From [Clostridium] asparagiforme DSM 15981 (GTDB taxonomy: Bacteria > Bacillota > Clostridia > Lachnospirales > Lachnospiraceae), in contig CP102272.1 in the NCBI GenBank assembly GCA_025149125.1, forward strand, positions 6,289,280 to 6,353,279: 64,000 nucleotides of DNA, given 5' to 3'. Made by a program: the position numbers and the translations under genes. The notes beneath the pieces were generated by a model. That model did not search any database and had not been told where the DNA came from. It saw only the letters and a list, made by a program, of their open reading frames with translations. Positions 54,970-63,935 of the stretch are shown piece by piece (within the stretch, counting starts at the first letter, position 1; each line of letters starts with the position of its first letter).

Positions 54970-55920
54970 TCAGGAAAAATAAGTTTGAATTGCCTTTAGT
55001 ACCTCGCCCGGTTTTTCAAGCTGAGGTAAGTGCTTGGTGTTGGCGATCAGGGAATACTCGATAATTGGATTCATTTCTTTATACTCGTCAAAGCGTTCCT
55101 GAATCGATTCTTCTCCGTCACCGCCCAAGAGATAAATGCTGTTGTCAATTTTTTTCAGCGCGTTGACAATGTTACATTTTGTGTAGTGGCAACGGACGCT
55201 GGCATACACAGACTTGGGAGACTCACCTAAGTGAGCCGCTTCATGGTATGCGTCTAACATAGAGGTCCTGACCATGTAGGGATTGTAGAAACATGTTGCT
55301 TTTAATTCTTCGGTCAAAGACTTGCGGCTGGTGGCGATGTGATAGAGCAGCGTACCAGCGATGGGCAAGTCCAGCATAAACTTGTAGAGCTTGGCGTGTC
55401 TGCCGGAGACCTGACTGCAGGCCAGAAGGCTGTCGGGATTAATAAACATCAGCCGGTCAAAGAGTTCGGGACTATTGCCGCAGGCCATGACAGCCAGAGC
55501 CGCAGAAGCGCCGGTTGCGATCACATCGGTGCGGTGGCCGATTTCTGATTTAATAAAATCGGAGATCAGCTGTACATAGAGGTAGTTGGTATAAGTCAGG
55601 TTCGGTTTCTCCGAGCGGCCGCAACCCAGCAGATCGATGGTGTACACCGTATATGTTTCCGCCAGCCGTCCGGCAATAGCCGTCCACTCGTAGCCGCTGC
55701 TGGAAGGGGTCAGGTCATGAACCAGCAAGAGAGGTTTTCCAGTTCCCGCTTTTGTATAATGAATATTTCCCAATCTCCATTTGTAGCAAAGAGATTCTGT
55801 GTCACTGAGTACATTTTTAGATGTTGCACTGATTTTGATCGCTTTATTGATCAGAGCGGTGGCGGTGGCAGCACCTGCGGAGAGTATGAGTAATGTAAGC
55901 AATTTATTTCTGGTTTTCAT
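54970..55920 (-). CDS. Membrane-anchored alpha/beta hydrolase
   Basis: A 316-residue protein with an N-terminal hydrophobic anchor (about 6-27) and an alpha/beta-hydrolase domain outside the membrane. The nucleophile elbow is GASAA with Ser139, the oxyanion region LLLVHDLTPSSSGYEW, and the likely catalytic His lies in NTKHLPQLEKP. The substrate is unknown. The start at 55920 has AGGAGCG upstream. It lies between two parS sites but has no known tie to segregation. Confidence 0.85.
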   Translation of the reverse strand: MKTRNKLLTLLILSAGAATATALINKAIKISATSKNVLSDTESLCYKWRLGNIHYTKAGTGKPLLLVHDLTPSSSGYEWTAIAGRLAETYTVYTIDLLGCGRSEKPNLTYTNYLYVQLISDFIKSEIGHRTDVIATGASAALAVMACGNSPELFDRLMFINPDSLLACSQVSGRHAKLYKFMLDLPIAGTLLYHIATSRKSLTEELKATCFYNPYMVRTSMLDAYHEAAHLGESPKSVYASVRCHYTKCNIVNALKKIDNSIYLLGGDGEESIQERFDEYKEMNPIIEYSLIANTKHLPQLEKPGEVLKAIQTYFS

Positions 55921-56031
55921 GTATCGACGCTCCTGACTGTTTATTACGAAATACAGTGAATAAGTGTTCTTTCTTATTATAATACAAGCGGTTATTTTAT
56001 ACAACGGGGTAGTAAATTAATTTATTCTTAA

Positions 56032-56047
56032 TGTTTCACGTGAAACA
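56032..56047. promoter_or_regulatory. parS site 2
   Basis: A second perfect TGTTTCACGTGAAACA, 174 bases ahead of parA, where ParB binding could also affect parA transcription. Confidence 0.97.
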
Positions 56048-56220
56048 TCTTTTAAAAAATCCAACATTCTGCTATTTTCCAATAGGAAAATATGGTACGG
56101 TGTGTTATAATCACTGTTAGCGGAAAATATAGAGCAGTTCGCGGTTACTCTGTCCGCGTGTATAATCTGATCAATCGGCGATACATATTCTATATAGTCC
56201 TTTCAGAAAGGAAATCACAA

Positions 56221-56991
56221 ATGGCAAGAATTATTGCAATTACGAATCAGAAGGGCGGGGTTGGTAAAACGACCACGGCTATTAATCTTTCGGCCTGTCT
56301 TGCGGAAGCCGGACAGCATGTTCTTTTGGTGGATTTTGATCCCCAGGGAAATGCCAGCAGCGGGCTGGGGCTGGAGCGTGAAGACATTGAAAATACAGTG
56401 TATGATCTGTTAACGGAAGAGGTCACGTTTGAGGAGTGCCGCATCGCGGAAATTCAGAAAAATCTGGACATTCTTCCCTCGGATATGAATTTGGCGGGAG
56501 CTGAGATTGAATTTCAGGAGATCGAGGACAAGGAAAAACTGTTGCGCAGTTATTTGGAGAAGATCAAGGATGATTACGACTTTATCCTGATTGATTGTCC
56601 GCCGTCCCTGAATATTCTGACCATCAACGCGCTGACGGCGGCCGATACGGTGTTGGTTCCCATCCAGTGTGAGTATTATGCGCTGGAAGGGCTTGGACAG
56701 GTTTTAAAGACAGTGGATCTGGTAAAGCGCAAACTGAACCCCGGCCTGGAGTTGGAGGGGGTTGTGTTTACCATGTATGATGCGCGGACAAACCTTTCAC
56801 TGGAGGTTGTTGAGAATGTTAAGAGCAATCTGAACAGGACAATTTACAAGACAATTATCCCGCGAAATGTCCGTCTGGCCGAAGCGCCCAGCCATGGAAT
56901 GTCGATCAATCAGTATGATACACGGTCTACTGGGGCGGAGAGCTACCGGATGTTGGCGGCGGAAGTTATGAGTAGAGGAGAAGATTTGTGA
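56221..56991 (+). CDS. parA: Chromosome partitioning ATPase ParA (Soj)
   Basis: A 256-residue deviant Walker ATPase that drives origin segregation and affects DnaA. The P-loop KGGVGKTT is at 11-18, the Walker A' DFDPQGN and Walker B LIDCPPSL are intact. It has no N-terminal DNA-binding extension, so it is the chromosomal type. Start 56221 follows AAAGGAAA. It overlaps parB by one base. An extended -10 TGTTATAAT at 56103-56111 may be the promoter. Confidence 0.97.
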   Translation: MARIIAITNQKGGVGKTTTAINLSACLAEAGQHVLLVDFDPQGNASSGLGLEREDIENTVYDLLTEEVTFEECRIAEIQKNLDILPSDMNLAGAEIEFQEIEDKEKLLRSYLEKIKDDYDFILIDCPPSLNILTINALTAADTVLVPIQCEYYALEGLGQVLKTVDLVKRKLNPGLELEGVVFTMYDARTNLSLEVVENVKSNLNRTIYKTIIPRNVRLAEAPSHGMSINQYDTRSTGAESYRMLAAEVMSRGEDL

Positions 56992-57938
56992 TGGCAAAAA
57001 AGGGTTTAGGGAAAGGTCTTGGCGCCATTTTTGGTGAAGATATTATTAAGGAAAGTGAAAATGAAGCGGTTAAGGCCGCAGTCAGAAGAAAGAAGGCTGC
57101 TGCTGCGGAGGAAGGAGCCGTCGAAACAGTGGAGGAGAATCCTACCGGCAGATTGATGGTGAAGGTTGCGCTGATCGAGCCAAACAAGGAGCAGCCCCGC
57201 GTGGATTTTAACGAGGAACAGATGGCGGAACTGGCAGAATCGATCAAAAAGCGAGGTGTTCTTCAGCCTTTATTGGTTCAGAAAAAAGGCGCTTTCTACG
57301 AGATTATCGCCGGAGAAAGGCGCTGGAGAGCTGCCAAGATGGCCGGATTGAAGGAAGTTCCCGTAGTGGTGGGAGAGTACAGCCGTCAGGAGAGTATGGA
57401 GATCGCGCTGATCGAGAACGTACAGCGGGCAGATTTGAATCCCATCGAGGAAGGAAGGGCTTACCAGCAGTTGATTCAGGAATTCGGGCTGAAGCAGGAG
57501 GAGATCGCAGAGCGGGTGGCCAAGAACCGGACCACGGTAACCAATGCCATGCGGCTTTTAAAGCTGGACGAGGCGATTCAGGATTTGGTGATCAATAATA
57601 TGATTTCCAGCGGTCACGCCAGAGCGTTGTTGGGGTTGGATGACAAGGAACTGCAGCTGAAGGCGGCCAAGATGATCGTGGACGGCGGCCTAAGCGTCCG
57701 GGAAACAGAGCGCCTGGTCAAGAGAATGGCGCGGGAAGCTGGGGAAGAAGAAAAGCCCAAGAAGGAAGAGAACAGTCTCAATCTGATCTACCAGAACCTG
57801 GAAGAGAGAATGAAAACCATAATGGGGACTAAGGTTACAATCCACAACAAGGACAAGAACAAAGGGAGAGTTGAGATTGAGTATTACTCAGAGGCGGAGT
57901 TGGAACGGATTGTGGAGATGATCGAGTCAATCCGGTAA
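56991..57938 (+). CDS. parB: Chromosome partitioning protein ParB (Spo0J)
   Basis: A 315-residue CTPase clamp that loads at parS. The N terminus (KKGLGKGLGAIFGE) is typical. The ParB nuclease-like domain has the CTP motif GERRWRAAK, followed by ENVQRADLNPIEE and a helix-turn-helix (EIAERVAKNRTTVTNAMRLL). A C-terminal dimerisation domain ends the protein. ATG 56991 overlaps the parA stop. Confidence 0.97.
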   Translation: MAKKGLGKGLGAIFGEDIIKESENEAVKAAVRRKKAAAAEEGAVETVEENPTGRLMVKVALIEPNKEQPRVDFNEEQMAELAESIKKRGVLQPLLVQKKGAFYEIIAGERRWRAAKMAGLKEVPVVVGEYSRQESMEIALIENVQRADLNPIEEGRAYQQLIQEFGLKQEEIAERVAKNRTTVTNAMRLLKLDEAIQDLVINNMISSGHARALLGLDDKELQLKAAKMIVDGGLSVRETERLVKRMAREAGEEEKPKKEENSLNLIYQNLEERMKTIMGTKVTIHNKDKNKGRVEIEYYSEAELERIVEMIESIR

Positions 57939-58078
57939 ATAACGCAGCTGTTCAGTGATTCCGTGCAGGTGCTGGGTCTGATGACAGGAAGCGGGCAGGG
58001 GAGCGGCTGGATAGTCATTTGTATACAATATATGGGGATGGGAAATGAGACAAAAGACATAAAGGAGATTTGCGTACA

Positions 58079-58591
58079 ATGGAAAACAGCATTTTGAACC
58101 TATTTCCGATTGATCCGGCATATATTATCATTGCCCTTTTGGTTTTGGTAGTCGTACTGCTGATTTTGGTAATAGTTGCTCTTGCAAAAATCGGAAAATT
58201 AAACCGCAAGTATGACTATTTTATGCAGGGAAAAGACGCGGAAACGCTGGAGGATGTGATTTTAGACCTGATTGATGAAATCCGCAGCCTGAAGGCCGAA
58301 GACCGCGCTAACAAAGACTCGATGCGAACCTTGAACCGGAATTCGCGTGCGTCCCTTCAAAAAGTAGGAATTGTGAAGTATAATGCGTTTAAAGGGATGG
58401 GTGGAAATCTCAGCAGTGTGGTTGCGCTGCTGGATTACACCAACAGCGGTTTTATTTTGAACTGTGTACACAGCCGCGAGGGATGTTACATCTATGTGAA
58501 GGTTGTGGACATGGGACAAACTGAAATTGTGCTTGGAAATGAGGAACAGGAGGCCCTTGAACAGGCCATGGGATACATTAAAAGAGGATAG
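58079..58591 (+). CDS. DUF4446 family membrane protein
   Basis: A 170-residue protein with one N-terminal transmembrane helix (about 15-37) followed by a short coiled coil and a soluble domain (LQKVGIVKYNAFKGMGGNLS) that defines DUF4446. Function unknown. It lies downstream of parB on the same strand in many clostridia. AGGAG is 11 bases ahead of the ATG. Confidence 0.88.
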   Translation: MENSILNLFPIDPAYIIIALLVLVVVLLILVIVALAKIGKLNRKYDYFMQGKDAETLEDVILDLIDEIRSLKAEDRANKDSMRTLNRNSRASLQKVGIVKYNAFKGMGGNLSSVVALLDYTNSGFILNCVHSREGCYIYVKVVDMGQTEIVLGNEEQEALEQAMGYIKRG

Positions 58592-58608
58592 GAAAAGATT
58601 GAATTTGG

Positions 58609-58640
58609 AAACGGCTGACCGGGAAGGTTGGCCGTTTTTA
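58609..58640 (+). terminator. Terminator after DUF4446
   Basis: A 12-bp stem with two wobble pairs joins 58609-58620 and 58626-58637 and is followed by a T-run. Confidence 0.85.
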
Positions 58641-58669
58641 AATTGGAGAAGCGAGATGAGTTTATACTG

Positions 58670-58685
58670 TGTTTCACGTGAAAAG
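58670..58685. promoter_or_regulatory. Degenerate parS-like site 3
   Basis: TGTTTCACGTGAAAAG matches the parS consensus at 14 of 16 positions. It may be a weak ParB site. Confidence 0.65.
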
Positions 58686-58776
58686 GTGGAAAATAGGGCA
58701 GAAATATAAAAAAACAGGGGCGAAAGCGGGAAGGCGGGCATATGATGTAATGAGAGCATAAAAAAGGAGCAACGGA

Positions 58777-60978
58777 ATGCAGGATATAGAATATCTGATG
58801 AGCATGTATCCGTCCGGCGTAAAAAAACTTCAACGATATGTGTCGGAAGCATGTGACCGGATGGAATACAAGAATAGCCCCATGTACGATGAATTTCCGG
58901 ATCATATAGTGGTCAATCAGATGTGTGACTCAATCTGTGATACCGTCATCTCGGAGGAAGGGCTGGCTCAGATTCAGAGCTTTTGGTCCATGGCTGAGAA
59001 GGACCGGTCCGATGTGGAAGGGCTGGAGCTGAAACAAGAGATGAGCCGCCTGGAAGCAATCAGTACATTGCCCGAACATTACACAGATGATGCGAAAAAT
59101 TCGCAGTCCGCAAAAGCGGATACGGATTATATTGAAAAAACGGGCGAAAACAGTGAGGAATTAATGGCAGCTGAGAGGAGGCCGGGCGGGGAGGACGAGG
59201 AGCAGTTTCAAACGCAGGAACTGTGTTGGGATCAACCTATGTCAGGAACTCCGTGGCAGATGCAACAAAATCCGGCTAATATTGGGGCTGTAAACGCTAC
59301 GGATGGAAATTTCGTCCGAGCCGCGGCGGGCGGAACCATGGGGCAAACGATGGGGATGATGCAGCCTGCACAGGGGATGCCTGTTGGGCCTGGGGGAACC
59401 ATGCCGGGGATGCCGCCTGAGATGAACATGGGAAGGCAGTATCAGACAATGACTCAGCCTGCAAACAACGACGGGAATGCCAAGAAAGTCTGGGATTCAG
59501 GATCGGCGCAGCGTATACCGGACGGGCCAGCGGCAGGAATGAATGCCGGATGGAATGCGGGGATGCCGCAGCCAATGCAGGCAAGGCCTGGAAGCAGCTC
59601 TGGCCCGGAGTGGAGTACGGGGCCGGTGCAGCAAACTCCAAGTAATCCGAATAATTTAAATAATTCAACTAATAGAATAAATTCACCGTGGCCGGTTCAG
59701 GGGCCGATGGGAATGGGTAGTAATCCGAATCAAGGAATTCCGGCACAGATGCCGCAGGGAATGGAACAGTACCCAGGGGTGATGTTTCAGGGGAATATGA
59801 ATCCGGCAAATTCCGGCGCATTTCCTCAGGGATTGGCGGGCATTGGGAACGGACAAAATTCCGCGATGCCGTTCCAACCGCAAATGGGTCAGGAAAATAA
59901 GGTATATTCGCCTAATCCAACGGTATCCCAGAACTTAGGGCAGATTTATAATGGTGGAAATATGGGAAGGATGCCGATGAATTCCAATATTGGCTTGGGA
60001 CCTGAGCTGTTGTTGCAGTCTTCCATAGGACAGGAAAAACCTGTAAGTGAAATTGACAAAAAGATGGAATTGGTGGAAAACAGCGTGAGCGGTTCGACGA
60101 TGGATGAGAGAGACCGTTTGAGTCGGGTTCCAGATAATGGAAATAGTAGTGGCGCGGAAGAAGGTTTTGGAAGAAATCGTGACCGCGTTGCGGTGGAGCA
60201 GGTTCGGGAGGAGGATATTTCCGATTTGGATTCAAACGCTGCACTGCGGACGCCGACAGTTGCCGGGGTAGAGTTGAGCGCAATGGAACGAATGGATGCG
60301 AATTATAGGGGGAATTCTGAGCGTATGCGAGTTAATATGGGGCCCGGGCCGGTGAGGCCGCCGCAGCCCGGCAGACCGGAGCCGCCGATGGGGCCCGGGC
60401 CGGTGAGGCCGCCGCAGCCCGGCAGACCGGAACCGCCGATGGGGCCCGGCCCGGTAAGACCGCCGCAGCCCGGCAGACCGGAACCGCCGATGGGACCCGG
60501 CCCGGTGAGGCCGCCGCAGCCCGGCAGACCGGAGCCGCCGATGGGGCCCGGGCCGGTAAGGCCGCCGCAGCCGCCCCGCCCCCCGCAGCCACCACGTCCG
60601 CCGCAGCCGCCCCGCCCGCAGCCGCCGCGTCCGCCGCAGCCGCCGCGTCCGCCGCAGCCGCCCCGCCCACCGCAGCCGCCGCGTCCGCCGCAGCCCCCAT
60701 ATCCCCAGCCGCCGCGGCCGCCGCAGCCGCCGCGTCCGCCGCAGCCGCCGCGTCCGCCGCAGCCGCCGCGTCCGCCGCAGCCGCCACGCCCGCCGCAGCC
60801 GCCGCGCCCGCCGCAGCCGCCGCAGCCGCCACGTCCGCCGCGGCCCCCATATCCCCAGCCGCCGCGTCCTCCGCACCCTCAGCCGGATCGGCCGTCGTGG
60901 CTTCGGGATATGATCAAGGTGCTGCTTTTAAATGAATTTTTTCATCGCAGGTGTAATACCAGGAACTGTCTGGTATAG
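58777..60978 (+). CDS. Large proline-rich repeat protein
   Basis: A 733-residue protein I do not recognise. Residues 1-90 form a helical domain (LMSMYPSGVKKLQRYVSEAC, MYDEFPDHIVVNQMCDSI). About 130-460 is low-complexity, rich in Met, Gly, Pro, Asn and Gln. About 521-588 has four tandem 17-residue repeats beginning MGPGPVRPPQP, and about 595-700 is a PPRPPQ repeat. The last 30 residues are a conserved-looking helix (WLRDMIKVLLLNEFFHRRC) with Cys. No signal peptide or anchor is seen. Proteins with similar ends occur in clostridia, some near coat genes, but function is unknown. Confidence 0.7.
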   Translation: MQDIEYLMSMYPSGVKKLQRYVSEACDRMEYKNSPMYDEFPDHIVVNQMCDSICDTVISEEGLAQIQSFWSMAEKDRSDVEGLELKQEMSRLEAISTLPEHYTDDAKNSQSAKADTDYIEKTGENSEELMAAERRPGGEDEEQFQTQELCWDQPMSGTPWQMQQNPANIGAVNATDGNFVRAAAGGTMGQTMGMMQPAQGMPVGPGGTMPGMPPEMNMGRQYQTMTQPANNDGNAKKVWDSGSAQRIPDGPAAGMNAGWNAGMPQPMQARPGSSSGPEWSTGPVQQTPSNPNNLNNSTNRINSPWPVQGPMGMGSNPNQGIPAQMPQGMEQYPGVMFQGNMNPANSGAFPQGLAGIGNGQNSAMPFQPQMGQENKVYSPNPTVSQNLGQIYNGGNMGRMPMNSNIGLGPELLLQSSIGQEKPVSEIDKKMELVENSVSGSTMDERDRLSRVPDNGNSSGAEEGFGRNRDRVAVEQVREEDISDLDSNAALRTPTVAGVELSAMERMDANYRGNSERMRVNMGPGPVRPPQPGRPEPPMGPGPVRPPQPGRPEPPMGPGPVRPPQPGRPEPPMGPGPVRPPQPGRPEPPMGPGPVRPPQPPRPPQPPRPPQPPRPQPPRPPQPPRPPQPPRPPQPPRPPQPPYPQPPRPPQPPRPPQPPRPPQPPRPPQPPRPPQPPRPPQPPQPPRPPRPPYPQPPRPPHPQPDRPSWLRDMIKVLLLNEFFHRRCNTRNCLV
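60337..60561 (+). repeat. Four 51-bp tandem repeats plus a partial copy
   Basis: Copies start at 60337, 60388, 60439 and 60490, each 51 bp, with a partial fifth from 60541. They encode the MGPGPVRPPQP units. Copies differ at only a few third positions, which points to recent expansion. Confidence 0.9.
60562..60875 (+). repeat. CCGCAGCCGCC-type low-complexity repeat
   Basis: Short imperfect repeats of CCGCAGCCGCCGCGTC and variants encode the PPRPPQPP tract. Two CCCCCATATCCCCAGCC blocks (60695-60711, 60843-60859) interrupt it. The tract is prone to slippage in replication and in assembly. Confidence 0.88.
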
Positions 60979-61123
60979 CGGGAAGAGGCCGTTTTGTGGC
61001 CAGCAGCGATGAAAGGCGGGGAAATTGGGCAAAATACAGAAATTAAATAAAATTTCGAAAAGATTAAGTTGTAGTTTTTGCGGTTATTATATAAAATAGA
61101 AATAGCCCTCCGGGGTATTTGTA

Positions 61124-61172
61124 AAAATATGGTAGAATTAGAAATCATGGGGTTTTCGCTGAAAACCCCATG
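61124..61172 (+). promoter_or_regulatory. Extended -10 promoter with a start-site hairpin
   Basis: TGGTAGAAT (61131-61139) is an extended -10 box. About seven bases further lies a perfect 12-bp inverted repeat, CATGGGGTTTTC and GAAAACCCCATG with a three-base loop (61147-61172), at the 5' end of the expected transcript. It could protect the mRNA or bind a regulator; there is no T-run, so it is not a terminator. Confidence 0.5.
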
Positions 61173-61202
61173 TCACACATAAAAAAGGACCGTGCACAAA
61201 CT

Positions 61203-63677
61203 ATGAAACGAACGTTGAAAAAAATCGGCATCCTGACAGTTGTATTTCTCATTGCGGCTGTCATCTATTTTATTGCCGCTCAGAATACCATGGAAAAAGA
61301 GAATACTGTATACACAGCAATGAACGAACCCACGCTGCCCGTGATTTATCCGGAAGTGAACGGGAAAGAGATCAACGCCATGCACGGCTATTTGCAGGAT
61401 ATGGAGAATCAGGCGGCCCGTGAGTCCATCACGGTGCTGCCTGAGGACCGTGCCCTGAAGCTTCGCATCAGCACTTACGGGAACACCATTTCCGGGATCA
61501 GCTACGAGGTCCGCAGCCTTTCCATGGACCGCCTTGTGGAACAGACCAAGCTGGAGTCCTGGGACAATGGGGAGGACAGCGTGTCGGTCACGCTGCCCAT
61601 TCAGAATCTGCTGGCTAAAAACCAGCCCTATCTCCTGACGCTTTTTGTGAGCACAGGGGAGAAGAATATCCGGTATTATACCCGCATCGTGTGGACGGAC
61701 AACCGGTACGCGGCGGACATGCTTCAGCTGGCGGAGGATTTTTCGCGCAAATCCCTGGATTACAACCAGGCCCGGGATCTGACCTCCTACCTCGAGACAA
61801 ACGATAAGGAGGACAACAGCTCTCTGGGCCATGTGACGATCCGGGCCAGCTTTAACCATCTGACCTGGGACGGCCTGGATGTGGAGATGCTTGGCGAGCC
61901 GCAGGTCACCATGAAGGAGCTGGACGGCATTATGGGGCAGGTGCGGGTGAATTACCAGGTCACGGTGACCGATGAGGACGGACACAGCGATATCCTGGAC
62001 GTGGAGGATAATTACTGCATGCGCTGGAACGAACAGCGCATTTACATGATGGACTATGAACGCACCGCCAACCAGCGATTTTCCGTGAGCAGCAGAAGCC
62101 TGAGCGGTAAGCGGATTCTGCTTGGCATCACCAATGACGACAGCGTGCACACAAAAAAAAGCCCCAATGCCCGCTATATTGCGTTTAAGTCCGGTCAGGA
62201 ACTATGGTGCTACGACCAGAACGAGCGCCAGATCGTGAAGGTTTTCAGCTTTGAGAGCGAGCGGGACGACGGGGTCAGAAGCCGGTACGACAGCCACGAC
62301 ATCCGCATTCTCTCAGCTGCGGATACCGGAAATGTGACGTTTTTGGTCTACGGCTATATGAACCGGGGCGCTCATGAGGGCCATGTTGGGGTGGCGCTCT
62401 ACACCTTTGACGCGGCCGGGGACACGATTCATGAGAAATTTTTTATACCCGCGGTCCGCTCCTATGAGCAGGTCAAGGCGGATGTGGAGAAACTGTCCTA
62501 TCTCAGCGACAGCGGTATGATGTATCTTCTGCTGGACGGCACGGTTTACGGCATCGACCTGCGCAGCAACGAGTCCATGGTGGTGGCTCAGGGGTTGATC
62601 GAGGGCAGCTATGGGGTCAGCGAGGACGGCAGCCGCCTGGCCTGGCAGGAGGGCAGCGATATCTACCGGTCGCCCAGACTGCACCTGATGGATTTAAATA
62701 CGTCCCAGAAGCAGGAGATCGCGGGCGCAGTGGACGATTATGTCCGCGTGCTGGGATTTGTGGGTAATGATCTGATCTACGGGCTGGGAAAGACGGAGGA
62801 TCTCTGGACTGTGAACGGGAGAATCCGGGACCTGCCGATGTACGCCATGTATATTGTGGGCTCCGACATGCAGGTAGTGAGCCAGTATGAAAAGGACGGA
62901 ATTTATATTTCCGGCGTAAATGTGGAGGACGGCCGGATTCACATGCGGCAGCTGGCAAAGGTGTCGGATCGGGACTATGTGTTCCAGAACAACGATACCA
63001 TTGTGTGCAATGAGAAATTCGGTGCGGACCCCTTAAACGGAATCGGATGGTTCGCATCCCAGGATAAGGGAAAGCTTTATTTTGTCCAGGCGGACCAGGA
63101 GCTGCAGGAAACCAAGGTTCAGGCCCGCGCGCCGAAAACATTTTCCTATGAAAATACTGGCGCTCTGGAGCCGGTGAAGATGAGTCAGGCGGACACGCAG
63201 ATGACGTTTAACGCATATGCACTGGGACATTATATCGGCTCCTCACGGAATTTCAAGGAGGCGGTGGATATGGCTTATGAGCACATGGGAGTGGTGACGG
63301 ATCAGGACCAGAATCTTGTCTGGGACCGCGTGAACCGGCAGCCGATTGTGAATATCAAGGATCCCATGGCAAAGGCCGGAAAGCTGCTGCGCTATTTGAA
63401 TGATTTTACGGTCAGCCAGGAGTTTGAGGGCGGGCTTTTGATGGTGGACGCCAGGGAGTGCAGCCTGAGCCAGATCCTGTATTTTATTGACAAGGGGACG
63501 CCGGTGATCGCTTACACGGGGACTGACACCTATATATTGCTGTCCGGTTACGACCAGTACAATGTAACGCTCTACGATCCGGAAACCCAGGAGAGCTGGA
63601 AGATGGGAATGAACGATGCCACCGCATATTTTGAGTCCCTGCAGAATGATTTCATCTGTGGAAAGATTGTCCAATAA
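61203..63677 (+). CDS. Large membrane-anchored propeller-like protein with a C39-like C terminus
   Basis: An 824-residue protein with a single N-terminal membrane helix (about 7-28) and the rest outside. The middle (about 300-650) has repeated short strands such as RYIAFKSGQELWCYDQNE and DGSRLAWQEGSDI, like a TolB/WD-type propeller. The last 130 residues (GTPVIAYTGTDTYILLSGYDQYNVTLYDP) resemble the peptidase C39-like fold, but the usual His of GHYV is Asp-Thr and no catalytic Cys is clear, so it is probably inactive. ATG 61203 fits the anchor; an ATG at 61170 lies inside a hairpin. Function unknown. Confidence 0.75.
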   Translation: MKRTLKKIGILTVVFLIAAVIYFIAAQNTMEKENTVYTAMNEPTLPVIYPEVNGKEINAMHGYLQDMENQAARESITVLPEDRALKLRISTYGNTISGISYEVRSLSMDRLVEQTKLESWDNGEDSVSVTLPIQNLLAKNQPYLLTLFVSTGEKNIRYYTRIVWTDNRYAADMLQLAEDFSRKSLDYNQARDLTSYLETNDKEDNSSLGHVTIRASFNHLTWDGLDVEMLGEPQVTMKELDGIMGQVRVNYQVTVTDEDGHSDILDVEDNYCMRWNEQRIYMMDYERTANQRFSVSSRSLSGKRILLGITNDDSVHTKKSPNARYIAFKSGQELWCYDQNERQIVKVFSFESERDDGVRSRYDSHDIRILSAADTGNVTFLVYGYMNRGAHEGHVGVALYTFDAAGDTIHEKFFIPAVRSYEQVKADVEKLSYLSDSGMMYLLLDGTVYGIDLRSNESMVVAQGLIEGSYGVSEDGSRLAWQEGSDIYRSPRLHLMDLNTSQKQEIAGAVDDYVRVLGFVGNDLIYGLGKTEDLWTVNGRIRDLPMYAMYIVGSDMQVVSQYEKDGIYISGVNVEDGRIHMRQLAKVSDRDYVFQNNDTIVCNEKFGADPLNGIGWFASQDKGKLYFVQADQELQETKVQARAPKTFSYENTGALEPVKMSQADTQMTFNAYALGHYIGSSRNFKEAVDMAYEHMGVVTDQDQNLVWDRVNRQPIVNIKDPMAKAGKLLRYLNDFTVSQEFEGGLLMVDARECSLSQILYFIDKGTPVIAYTGTDTYILLSGYDQYNVTLYDPETQESWKMGMNDATAYFESLQNDFICGKIVQ

Positions 63678-63742
63678 TCGACAAAAACGGCCTGAAAACG
63701 AGGTTTGGCGGCCCATGGGGCGGTTAAAAACAAGCCTTTTGC

Positions 63743-63770
63743 TTTACAAATGGGATTCTTATGGTATAAT
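63743..63770 (+). promoter_or_regulatory. murA promoter
   Basis: TTTACA (63743-63748) and TATAAT (63765-63770) are 16 bp apart with an extended TGG. An untranslated leader of about 160 bases follows, without a structure I recognise. Confidence 0.8.
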
Positions 63771-63935
63771 CATAAGGAGATGTAAATAAAATATGAATAT
63801 TTTTTGAAGAATTTCTTTAGATGATGGAACGGTTCATATCGGTTATCTGAACTGTTGCCGGATGATTTGGCGTGACCCGGACAGATGGTGCGGGACTTTG
63901 GGCCGGATTGGATAATTGAGTATAGAGGTGTATCG

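Noticed and set aside
60337..60875. Possible CRISPR array
   Set aside because: The repeats are directly joined without unique spacers, stay in frame and encode protein.
60232..60876. Minus-strand frames rich in Arg/Leu or Ala opposite the proline-rich repeats
   Set aside because: They are products of the CCG repeat read in other frames; no start signal is present.
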